A stretch of 47,166 bases of DNA from Oscillospiraceae bacterium (GTDB lineage Bacteria > Bacillota > Clostridia > Oscillospirales > Oscillospiraceae). Shown here piece after piece: positions 40,901-47,166 of this stretch (positions are counted from its first letter, which is position 1; each line of letters opens with the position of its first letter). A program made the position numbers and the translations under genes. The notes under the pieces were generated by a model. That model was not told the origin of the DNA. It worked only from the letters and a program-made list of their open reading frames with translations, and did no database searches. The stretch lies in assembly GCA_017440525.1 (NCBI GenBank), contig JAFSHB010000069.1:1-47166 (forward strand), given 5' to 3'.

Positions 40901-41872
40901 GACTACGGGCTGCCGTGGATCGTCTGGCGCAAGAGTATCTGCAAAACGGTGATGTTTCCCAGCAGACGGTGGATGAGCTGTTTGATGCGGCCAGTGGCGG
41001 CAGATATGACAGCGATGCCGATGCCAGAGAGAAGCTTGAAAACGCTGTGCATGAAGCATTGGAAGATCTGCGGCAGCATTTGGAGACTATGGACTTCGAG
41101 GAAGAGACCGAGTATAATTATGCCATAAAGAAGGCGCGGGATGTGGCAAGAGCTTTTCAAATAGAGTTCACAGGAGAGGTGAGTTTTGCAAAGGGAATAA
41201 GAGTTTATCCCGGAGAAGCGGCAACAGTCCGTCATGCGCTTAAAACCGGCTATGGAAAGATCTCGCTAAATGGAAAAAGCGGAACTGTGAATACATCAGT
41301 GTTTTGCTATCTTTTCAAGGTGGATAACGGCAAGGTAATTATTACAAAAGCGGTCAAACATGAAGACCTTAATATCAGAAAAAATGTAGCAAGGGAGATG
41401 TATCGAAGTGAGCAGTTACGAAAAGATAATGAAGAAACTGTTTCAAAAATTGAAAACAGCGGGAATAGACGAGGAGACCTCGGTGATAATTTCGCTTCAA
41501 CTAATGGAACAGGAGGATATGGAGAGAATGCTTCTTTGGATGGGGAGAAATCCAGAAGCGAGCTTGACAGAGATCTGCGACAAAGCGCAGGAACTGCACG
41601 AGGCCCGCGTGATGTAGAGCGTGTCACACTTCGCATTAGGCAAATCGAGCATGAGCTCAAATACAATATAGCACTTACACAGCGCCAAAGAAATGCTCTG
41701 GCAAGAGAACGAAAGAAGCTTATTGAACAAAGAAAAGAACTCAAAAAAACGATGCCGCGGTTCTCCATGGAGACGGACATTGAGCAGGAAGAATTACTGA
41801 CACAGGAAGATGTGAAGCTGCTTTACACCGAACTGAAAACGGCGCGGAGCGCGGCGGAAAAGGCTGTTGCGA
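37996..41872 (+). CDS. Large polyvalent protein fragment with zincin motif (mobile-element remnant)
   Basis: The frame is open from 37753 on and from a GTG at 37996; it stays open to 43212, but protein-like sequence ends near 41872, after which it runs antisense to the NlpC gene. Domains: acidic N-terminal part; metallopeptidase-like domain at about residues 195-365 with HEIYH (276-280); two related modules starting YSYEELV (about 390) and YSYDFLV (about 700); the phrase TGWYQGRDGKWRFE near 660, common in phage/ICE polyvalent proteins; helical segments; and a late domain (GKISLNGKSGTVNTSVFCYLF). Near 41870 the natural reading appears to move to another frame (VVYYDQMGEIAKRN). It is probably a truncated, perhaps inactive, remainder of an excised element, though the long open frame is notable. 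Confidence 0.6.
38299..38332. repeat. Palindromic repeat inside the coding frame
   Basis: A GC-rich imperfect palindrome (GGATCGCCGCG, then CGCTCCGCTCC, then TCGCGATGACA) of a type found as dispersed extragenic repeats in many bacteria. Here it lies inside the polyvalent ORF and is read in frame as part of GSPRRSAPRDDS. Confidence 0.5.
38387..38569 (+). CDS. Small ORF nested in another frame of the polyvalent gene
   Basis: 60 residues starting MENSKIRVRVVAHDGTTLGV and ending SSLMSRLREAAEQA. GGAGG lies 9 nt before the ATG. The sequence looks like a real protein (beta strands, then a charged helix), whereas the long frame reads here as low-complexity Gly/Ser/Asp/Arg sequence. Function unknown. 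It may be a true overlapping gene or the remains of a separate small gene. Confidence 0.4.
   Translation: MENSKIRVRVVAHDGTTLGVPMETLTEVKSEMRERQSYEDQKKRVGSSLMSRLREAAEQA
39101..39148 (+). repeat. 48-bp direct repeat, copy 1 (with 40004-40051)
   Basis: The same 48-bp sequence recurs at 40004-40051 with 5 differences, 903 bp (301 codons) apart and in frame. It contains the small palindrome CACCGCC-GAA-GGCGGTG and codes for TETKNTAEGGEARMSA here. Confidence 0.85.
40004..40051 (+). repeat. 48-bp direct repeat, copy 2 (with 39101-39148)
   Basis: Second copy, coding for AETKNTADGGVARVSA. It marks the start of the second of two related modules in the polyvalent protein, so it reflects an old internal duplication. 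Confidence 0.85.
41408..41617 (+). CDS. Small helical ORF nested in another frame of the polyvalent gene
   Basis: 69 residues from a GTG at 41408 with GGGAG about 9 nt upstream, in the same alternative frame as the ORF at 38387. Sequence: SSYEKIMKKLFQKLKTAGID, then VIISLQLMEQEDMERMLLWM and NPEASLTEICDKAQELHEA; it is an amphipathic helical protein of the kind seen as small phage genes. The long frame reads here as Gly/Asn/Asp/Arg-rich linker. Function unknown; could be a real overlapping gene. Confidence 0.45.
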   Translation: MSSYEKIMKKLFQKLKTAGIDEETSVIISLQLMEQEDMERMLLWMGRNPEASLTEICDKAQELHEARVM

Positions 41873-41912
41873 GGTGTTGTCTATTACGATCAGATGGGGG
41901 AGATAGCCAAAA

Positions 41913-41956
41913 GAAACGGGAAACTGCACAGCCAAATCTGCGCAGTTTCCCGTTTC
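41913..41956 (-). terminator. Terminator of the NlpC/P60 gene
   Basis: Perfect 15-bp stem (41913-41927 with 41942-41956) with a 14-nt loop, 14 nt past the stop codon of the minus-strand gene; the minus transcript continues TTTTGG. It marks the right border of the mobile-element remnant. Confidence 0.85.
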
Positions 41957-41970
41957 TTCCTTCTATCGTA

Positions 41971-42873
41971 TCATTCCACGATGCGGCGGGCGCCGATATA
42001 TCGGGGAGCGTAATATTCATGATCAAGGCTGGTGATCTTGACACCGCCGCCTGCTGCATGGATGAACAAATTGTCGCCCATGTAGATGCCCACATGAGAG
42101 GCAGCGGCAGAGGTCGCATATGTATTGGTGAAGAACACCAGATCGCCGACCTTCAAATTGGTGACGGAGTAGCCGTTGGTCAGCTGCTGTGCTGCGGTAC
42201 GCTTGAGGGTGTAGCCCATCTGCTTAAAGACATACTGGGTAAAGCCGGAGCAGTCAAAGCCCTTGGGGGTCGTGCCGCCCCAGACATAGGGAACTCCCAT
42301 ATAGTCCTGTGCCAGCGCTACGAGCTTCTGACCGGTGGTCTCGATCACAGGGGGCTTGCCCACCGTGATCTGAGCGTTGAGCTTGGGAGCTTCCATCAGC
42401 GCGACAAGATCGGAGCGGATGTAGCCGGTGATGCCCTCATACTGCACCTTGTACCAGCCGCAGTTGAAGCCGATGATATAAGCTGTCTCACCCTGAGAGA
42501 GGGTAGCGAGGAGCTCAGAGTTCACATCGGGAGCGCTTCTGAGGTTCACATTGCCGCTTTCTACGATGGCATCGCCCAGCTCCACATTCCAGCGCTCGTA
42601 GGTGGTGAGATAGTCCTTGTGCATGTATCCGACGATGAGATTGTAATCGACCAGATACCAGTCACCCTCCTGACGGATGATGACCACGCTGTCACCGATA
42701 CCGGCGCTTGCCAGGATCTCAGCATCGGTACTGGGTTTGGCGCGCAGACGAAGACCGCCCGTCTGGACGACACCGATACCGGTCTTGAGTTCGATGGCGG
42801 AGACGCCCACGACCATGGACGCCAAAATAGAGACGGCGATGACCGCCGTCAAAAGTCGCTTGAGAAATTTCAT
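41971..42873 (-). CDS. Secreted NlpC/P60 endopeptidase with SH3 domains
   Basis: 300 residues from the ATG at 42873, GGAGGT upstream. Signal peptide at residues 1-26 (KRLLTAVIAVSILASMVVGVSA), two SH3b domains at about 35-92 (LRLRAKPSTDAEILA) and 103-160 (VNLRSAPDVNSELLATL), and an NlpC/P60 domain at about 183-300. The catalytic triad is visible: Cys208 in FDCSGF, His260 in ASHVGIYMG and His272 in IHAAGGG. Such enzymes cut between D-Glu and the third residue of peptidoglycan stem peptides outside the cell. The SH3b domains bind the wall. It lies 27 nt after the small conserved gene in the same direction. Confidence 0.93.
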   Translation of the reverse strand: MKFLKRLLTAVIAVSILASMVVGVSAIELKTGIGVVQTGGLRLRAKPSTDAEILASAGIGDSVVIIRQEGDWYLVDYNLIVGYMHKDYLTTYERWNVELGDAIVESGNVNLRSAPDVNSELLATLSQGETAYIIGFNCGWYKVQYEGITGYIRSDLVALMEAPKLNAQITVGKPPVIETTGQKLVALAQDYMGVPYVWGGTTPKGFDCSGFTQYVFKQMGYTLKRTAAQQLTNGYSVTNLKVGDLVFFTNTYATSAAASHVGIYMGDNLFIHAAGGGVKITSLDHEYYAPRYIGARRIVE

Positions 42874-42900
42874 GATGTACCTCCGTGTCTTCCCAATGGC

Positions 42901-43197
42901 TTACTTGGAAGCCAGCGCTCTTTCCAGCCACACACAGCCAACATCCAATGCTGTGTAGAAGCCGTCTTTTTCACTCTTCTTTACGACCCGGTCGCGAGCG
43001 CGGACGGAGGGGTCGGTGAGCTGCAATTGTACAGAGACCTTGGATGCGAGCTCCAGCTCGCTGTCTCCCAAGGTCGTGCTCTTGGTCTCAAGGACCTGGA
43101 GCATAACGATATATTTGTCGGCCATGGAGCCGTAATAGATCAGGTTATCTTTTCTCATCAAGGGGTGACCCTTGTAGGTGAGGATCTGTTCAGCCAT
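42901..43197 (-). CDS. Small conserved protein, unknown function
   Basis: 98 residues from the ATG at 43197 with GGAGGT upstream and a near-perfect promoter. Sequence MAEQILTYKGHPLMRKDNLI is followed by YYGSMADKYIVMLQVLE and LASKVSVQLQLTDP; it is soluble, mostly beta, with no signal or metal motif. I recognise the type from clostridial genomes as a conserved hypothetical protein but give no function. It is the first gene of a probable operon with the NlpC/P60 enzyme. Confidence 0.8.
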   Translation of the reverse strand: MAEQILTYKGHPLMRKDNLIYYGSMADKYIVMLQVLETKSTTLGDSELELASKVSVQLQLTDPSVRARDRVVKKSEKDGFYTALDVGCVWLERALASK

Positions 43198-43225
43198 AGG
43201 GACCTCCAGTAGTTAATGTAACCAA

Positions 43226-43254
43226 ATTGTAACACATTGTTTTGTTATTGTCAA
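43226..43254 (-). promoter_or_regulatory. Near-consensus promoter of the 98-aa protein/NlpC operon
   Basis: Minus strand: -35 TTGACA (43249-43254), 17-nt spacer, -10 TACAAT (43226-43231). The 277-bp gap 43198-43474 otherwise holds only AT-rich sequence, a hairpin at 43371-43390 and the ireB terminator. Confidence 0.75.
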
Positions 43255-43400
43255 CCATAGATTGACATAATTCTTAAATTATTTTCAATTTGTTACCATT
43301 TGGCCCGAGATGCGAGGGTTGTTTTGGATGTTGTTTTGGGAAGACCGGGGTACAGCATAGGTATAAGGGCCGCAGCGCGTTTGCGCTGTGGGAAGAAAAA

Positions 43401-43424
43401 CAGGCGGCCGATCAAAGCCGCCTG
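43401..43424 (-). terminator. Terminator of ireB
   Basis: Perfect 8-bp stem (CAGGCGGC 43401-43408, GCCGCCTG 43417-43424) with 8-nt loop, followed in the minus direction by TTTTTCTTCC. Confidence 0.85.
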
Positions 43425-43474
43425 ATGTTCCTGATTCTTGTTGCCGGAGCGTGCTCGCTACGAACAGGCGCAGA

Positions 43475-43720
43475 TCACACTTCCAGATAGTGCCGCACCA
43501 GTTCCTGCAGGAGCTCATCACGGTCGAGCTTGCAGATCAGGCTTCTGGCGTTGTTGTAGTTGGTGATGTAGGTCGGATCCTCGGAAAGCAGATAGCCGAC
43601 GATCTGATTGATGGGATTGTAGCCCTTTTCGCTCAAAGAGCGATGCACGGCGGATAAAACATCCTTCATCTCCTGCTTAGAATCATCGGGGACTACGAAT
43701 TTAATGGTATTACCTTCCAT
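43475..43720 (-). CDS. ireB: IreB-family regulatory phosphoprotein (UPF0297)
   Basis: 81 residues from the ATG at 43720 with AAAGGAGG upstream. The core is highly diagnostic: [32 protein letters not shown], followed by [14 protein letters not shown]. In Enterococcus IreB is a substrate of the Ser/Thr kinase IreK and lowers cephalosporin resistance; Thr5 near the N-terminus is a possible phosphorylation site. In most Firmicutes ireB is followed by ruvX and a DUF1292 gene. Here it stands alone with its own promoter and terminator, and a DUF1292 domain occurs instead in the fusion at 30463-31143. Confidence 0.95.
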   Translation of the reverse strand: MEGNTIKFVVPDDSKQEMKDVLSAVHRSLSEKGYNPINQIVGYLLSEDPTYITNYNNARSLICKLDRDELLQELVRHYLEV

Positions 43721-43757
43721 GCAGTCTACCTCCTTTCGAGTATTGCACTATAAGAGT

Positions 43758-43786
43758 ATTCTACTCTATTTTTTCCGGTTTGTAAA
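43758..43786 (-). promoter_or_regulatory. ireB promoter
   Basis: Minus strand: -35 TTTACA (43781-43786), 17-nt spacer, -10 TAGAAT (43758-43763). Confidence 0.65.
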
Positions 43787-43800
43787 GGGGAAGATCCATC

Positions 43801-44385
43801 TTAACCGGTGATAAATTCCTTTGCGTAGGGCAGGGTCTCGATCCATGCGCAGAACTCACGCCACTCGGGCAAGCGATGGGTGCGTCGCTGTGCATAGATG
43901 GTCTTGAGCTGACGATAGTTGGTGGTCATACCGGCAGTCAGCTGGAAACCGCAGGGGTTGGACATGAGCAGACGCAGATAGTCCTCAGGATCCTTCGTCT
44001 CGTTGTACTTGGCGGCCAGCTCCTTGACGATCTCGATGATGCGGGGATCGGTGTGTGCATCGTACTGCTTGTCCAGGTCGAACTGGGCGATGCGGTGCAT
44101 GGTGGACTGGCTGGAGACGAAGTTCAGGAATGTATATCTCTCAGCTTCCGTCCATGCCTTGACCGTATATGTCAAGTCGAATTGCACGAGCACACCGGTG
44201 AGCCACTGATCGTGGCCCGTGCCTTTTTCGCACCCGGCCAGCGCCAGGATGCCTTTGGTCACATCGGCATTGAGCGTGGAGATGTCAACGCTCATGGGAT
44301 ATTTGGCTCGAATGATGCTCTCATCGAGGCCATAGACCTTGGTATTGGTAATGATACCATGATCTTTCACAGAATATTCACTCAT
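43801..44385 (-). CDS. Conserved protein, possible ThyX-like fold
   Basis: 194 residues from the ATG at 44385 with GGAGG upstream. The best-marked parts are NFVSSQSTMHRIAQFDLDKQY (about 88-108) and SNPCGFQLTAGMTTNYRQLKTIYAQRRTHRLPEWREFCAWIETLP (about 141-186). Their order and the Arg/His pattern recall flavin-dependent thymidylate synthase (ThyX), whose RHR motif and C-terminal R..H....E helix bind FAD and dUMP. The match is weak, and the standard RHRxxSxNxxSxRY motif is not present, so it is probably a divergent relative or unrelated. Similar proteins occur in clostridia and phages, as far as I recall. Own promoter. Confidence 0.6.
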   Translation of the reverse strand: MSEYSVKDHGIITNTKVYGLDESIIRAKYPMSVDISTLNADVTKGILALAGCEKGTGHDQWLTGVLVQFDLTYTVKAWTEAERYTFLNFVSSQSTMHRIAQFDLDKQYDAHTDPRIIEIVKELAAKYNETKDPEDYLRLLMSNPCGFQLTAGMTTNYRQLKTIYAQRRTHRLPEWREFCAWIETLPYAKEFITG

Positions 44386-44397
44386 AACGATACCTCC

Positions 44398-44435
44398 AAA
44401 AAGAACTGTGATACTATTGTACCACAGTTCTTTTT
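44398..44435 (-). terminator. Terminator of pheT
   Basis: 13-bp stem (44398-44410 with 44423-44435) with 12-nt loop, 13 nt past the pheT stop. The loop holds the -10 of the next gene. Confidence 0.75.
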
Positions 44436-44444
44436 TATTTTCAA
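44416..44444 (-). promoter_or_regulatory. Promoter of the ThyX-like gene inside the pheT terminator
   Basis: Minus strand: -35 TTGAAA (44439-44444), 17-nt spacer, -10 TACAAT (44416-44421, in the loop of the terminator hairpin). Initiation would fall inside the left arm, so the gene's own transcript would not form the hairpin. Confidence 0.6.
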
Positions 44445-44448
44445 TGGA

Positions 44449-46836
44449 TCATCGAATCTCGACACCAAGATCGGTCTTGAGCTTGTCCAGGATCTTGGTG
44501 ACCACGCCCACGGAATCCTCATCCGTCAGCGTGCGGTCATCGGCGCGCAGCTCCAGAGAGAAGGCCATGGACTTCTTACCTTCTGCAACGCCCTTGCCGC
44601 GGTAGATGTCGAACAGGCTGACCTTGCGGAGCAGCTTGCCGCCGGCGGAGGTGATGCAGTCCTCCAGCTGGGCCACGGTCATGGCTTCGTCACAGACCAG
44701 AGCAAGATCGCGGGTGACAGCGGGATACTTGGGCAGGGGGGTATAGGTAGCTTCAGGCAGACGCAGCGCGGTCAGCTTGGTGAAGTCGATCTCCGCGCAG
44801 TAGACCTCGCAGTCGATGCCGTAGTTCTGGCAGACCAGGGGATGGACCTGACCCATAAAGCCCACATCCACACCGTCGATGGTGACCTTGGCGCAGCGGC
44901 CGGGATGGTAGGAGGGGTTGTCGGAGACAGCTGCATAGCGAGCCTTCTTGATACGCAGGCCGCTCAGAACAGCTTCCAGCTCGCCCTTCAGGGTGAAGAA
45001 GGTCTCCTTGGCACCGTAGGAGCCGAGCAGCAGCATCTTGGGCTCTTCGGGCAGGACCTCGCCTTCCTTGGGCAGATAGATCTTTGCCAGCTCGTAGAGC
45101 TTCGCGCTCTTGTTGTGATAGTTGTTGTTGCGGCTGAGGATCTCCAGCATGGAGGGCAGTGCGATGGTACGCATGATAGAGGTATCTTCGCCCAGAGGAT
45201 TCTGGATGCGGATGGCATTTCTCAGTGTACTGTCTGCAGGCAGACAGATCTTATCGAACACAGCAGGGGAGACGAAGGAGTAGGTGATGATCTCGCTGTA
45301 GCCCAGAGCGCGGCACAGGGCGCCGGTCTTGGTCTCCATGAGCATCTCTTCGGAGTAGCCGCCCTGGGTAGAGGTCTTGAAGGCCGTGGTCGCGATCTCG
45401 TTGTAGCCGTAGCTGCGGCCCACTTCTTCTGCGATATCAGCCATCAGGTTCAGGTCGGGACGGAAGGAGGGGACAAGGATGGTGTCGCCCTCTACAGGGA
45501 TCTCCAGTCTTGCCAGGTAGTCCACCATCTGCTCCTTGGAGATATCGGTGCCCAGGAGCTTGTTGATCTTTTCAGGCTCCAGAGGCAGGGTCTTGGGCTG
45601 GGGAACATAGTTGATGACATCGATGGTGCCGTCCAGCACATCACCGGCGCCCAGCATCTCGACCAGCTCGCAGGCGCGCTGTACAGCAGGCACGGTCATC
45701 ATGGGATCCAGGCTCTTCTCGAACTTGCCGGAGGCCTCGGTACGCATACCCAGAGCCAGAGCAGTCTGACGGATGGAGGTACCGTTGAAGTTGGCAGATT
45801 CGAACACCACAGTCGTGGTGTCATCCATGATCTCGGAATTCTCACCGCCCATGATACCGGCAAGACCGATGGCTCGGGTATCATCTGCGATGACCAGCAT
45901 GCCCTGCTTCAGATCGCGGACATTGCCGTCGAGGGTGGTGAGCTGTTCGCCGTTCTCAGCTTCGCGGACTACGATCTTTCCGGAAGTGATATAGCGGTAG
46001 TCGAACGCGTGCATGGGCTGGCCGTACTCCAGCATGACATAGTTGGTGATATCGACGATGTTGTTGATGGGGCGCACACCGTTGGCGCGCAGTCTCTGCC
46101 GCAGCCACTTGGGGGAGGGTGCAATCTTCACATTGGTGACCATGCGGGCAGTGTAGCGGTTGCACAGGTCGGCAGCGGGGACTTCTACATCCAGCTTCTC
46201 GAAGATGGAACCGGCATCGGAGCCCTTGACCACAGGTTCGTGATGCTGCATGGGCTTATTGAAGGCGGCAGCGGCTTCACGGGCCAGACCGATGATGGAA
46301 TAGCAGTCAGGACGGTTGTTAGTGATCTCGAATTCCACGACAGTATCTCTATTGCCGATCACTTCGTTGATATCCTGACCGACCTTGCAATCTTCGTCGT
46401 TGAGGATCCAGATGCCGTCAGCGAATACGCCGGGCAGATCGTTCTCGGTCAGGCCCAGTTCCGCAAAGGAGCACAGCATGCCGTTGGACTTCTCGCCTCT
46501 GAGCTTGCCTTTGGTGATGTGGATCCCGCCGGGGAGATAGGAGTTGTGCAGGGCAGCGGGGACCAGATCGCCCTCATGGACATTCTGTGCGCCGGTGACG
46601 ATCTGCACGGGCTCTTCTTCACCGATGTCGATCTGGCAGACCCACATATGGTCGGAATTTTCATGGCGAACGATGGAGACGACCTTGCCCACGACCACAT
46701 TCTTGATCGCTTCGTCCATACGCTCATAGGTCTCCACCTTCTGACCGAAGATGGTCATGGTGTCTACGAATTCCTTATCGGACACATGGCGCAGGTCCAC
46801 GAATTCTTCATTGATCCAATTTCTGTTCAGTTTCAT
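44449..46836 (-). CDS. pheT: Phenylalanyl-tRNA synthetase beta chain
   Basis: 795 residues, the usual bacterial length. In order: N-terminal tRNA-binding (OB) domain at about 40-150 (VVGKVVSIVRHENSDHMWVC), B3/B4 editing domain at about 210-380 (YTARMVTNVKIAPSPKWLRQRLRANGVRPINNIVDITNYVMLEYGQPMHAFD), B5 domain at about 405-475, the synthetase core-like domain, and a C-terminal ferredoxin-fold anticodon-binding domain (YPAVTRDLALVCDE; RTLTDEDS). With PheS it forms an alpha2beta2 enzyme charging tRNA-Phe. It starts 13 nt after pheS, GAGGAGG upstream. Confidence 0.98.
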   Translation of the reverse strand: MKLNRNWINEEFVDLRHVSDKEFVDTMTIFGQKVETYERMDEAIKNVVVGKVVSIVRHENSDHMWVCQIDIGEEEPVQIVTGAQNVHEGDLVPAALHNSYLPGGIHITKGKLRGEKSNGMLCSFAELGLTENDLPGVFADGIWILNDEDCKVGQDINEVIGNRDTVVEFEITNNRPDCYSIIGLAREAAAAFNKPMQHHEPVVKGSDAGSIFEKLDVEVPAADLCNRYTARMVTNVKIAPSPKWLRQRLRANGVRPINNIVDITNYVMLEYGQPMHAFDYRYITSGKIVVREAENGEQLTTLDGNVRDLKQGMLVIADDTRAIGLAGIMGGENSEIMDDTTTVVFESANFNGTSIRQTALALGMRTEASGKFEKSLDPMMTVPAVQRACELVEMLGAGDVLDGTIDVINYVPQPKTLPLEPEKINKLLGTDISKEQMVDYLARLEIPVEGDTILVPSFRPDLNLMADIAEEVGRSYGYNEIATTAFKTSTQGGYSEEMLMETKTGALCRALGYSEIITYSFVSPAVFDKICLPADSTLRNAIRIQNPLGEDTSIMRTIALPSMLEILSRNNNYHNKSAKLYELAKIYLPKEGEVLPEEPKMLLLGSYGAKETFFTLKGELEAVLSGLRIKKARYAAVSDNPSYHPGRCAKVTIDGVDVGFMGQVHPLVCQNYGIDCEVYCAEIDFTKLTALRLPEATYTPLPKYPAVTRDLALVCDEAMTVAQLEDCITSAGGKLLRKVSLFDIYRGKGVAEGKKSMAFSLELRADDRTLTDEDSVGVVTKILDKLKTDLGVEIR

Positions 46837-46849
46837 CGTTATATCCTCC

Positions 46850-47166
<317 letters not shown>

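Noticed and set aside
41890-43212. Continuation of the long polyvalent frame to 43212
   Set aside because: It runs antisense to the NlpC/P60 gene and the 98-aa gene, both with clear motifs or ribosome sites, and crosses the terminator at 41913-41956; protein-like sequence stops near 41872.

Overview
The window reads as a chromosomal segment of a low-to-mid GC, spore-forming, strictly anaerobic Firmicute, most likely a gut clostridium of the Oscillospiraceae/Ruminococcaceae type. This rests on Shine-Dalgarno-rich starts, IreB, an AdhE of clostridial type, indolepyruvate:ferredoxin oxidoreductase, manganese catalase, a SpoIVFB-like protease next to the TIGR03960/TIGR03936 gene pair, and a repeat element of a type I associate with that group. 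The species is inferred, not proven.

Layout. 1-13.2 kb is an accessory carbohydrate region. It starts with the end of an AbgT-type transporter, then a minus operon (LacI regulator, Gfo/Idh/MocA dehydrogenase, mutarotase-like protein, barnase-like lipoprotein). Next is a plus operon (DegT/DnrJ/StrS aminotransferase, hydroxypyruvate-isomerase-like TIM barrel, second Gfo/Idh dehydrogenase, xylose-isomerase-like protein). A second LacI regulator is divergent from an EamA permease, a GH28 protein and an AAC(3)-family acetyltransferase. Two dehydrogenases, two TIM-barrel isomerases, a sugar/cyclitol aminotransferase and an N-acetyltransferase under two LacI proteins suggest handling of an amino-cyclitol or unusual amino sugar. 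13.2-16.9 kb carries nadE, a GntP permease, Mn catalase and a helical protein. 16.9-18.4 kb is an AT-richer two-gene island: a membrane coiled-coil protein divergent from a small XRE regulator with twin palindromic operators, followed by a palindromic repeat and tRNA-Pro(CGG).

18.7-22.6 kb is the spoIVF / radical SAM / rplS housekeeping block. 22.7-25.1 kb holds an unusual gene in which an XRE DNA-binding domain is fused in frame to phosphoglucosamine mutase (GlmM), overlapped by a GlmU-like acetyltransferase and preceded by a structured leader. Then come a WYL regulator, guanine deaminase, adhE, a NifX/His-rich/DUF1292 fusion and an AllA-like protein. 31.8-37.6 kb is a five-gene operon for aryl-pyruvate oxidation (acyl-CoA ligase, iorA, iorB, phenylacetate-CoA ligase, ACT protein) with a perfect palindrome over its -10.

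37.6-41.9 kb is a stranded piece of a phage/ICE-type large polyvalent protein gene: its first 400 bp are broken by frameshifts, the next 3.9 kb are open. Two natural-looking small ORFs with their own ribosome binding sites lie in another frame inside it, where the long frame reads as low-complexity linker. The window closes with an NlpC/P60 enzyme, a small conserved protein, ireB, a possible ThyX-like protein and pheT-pheS (pheS cut by the window edge).

Most promising for novelty: the XRE-GlmM fusion with its leader, the amino-cyclitol-like locus, the barnase-like lipoprotein without a visible inhibitor, the XRE/coiled-coil island, and the nested ORFs in the polyvalent gene. All family calls come from reading motifs by eye; no database search was run.
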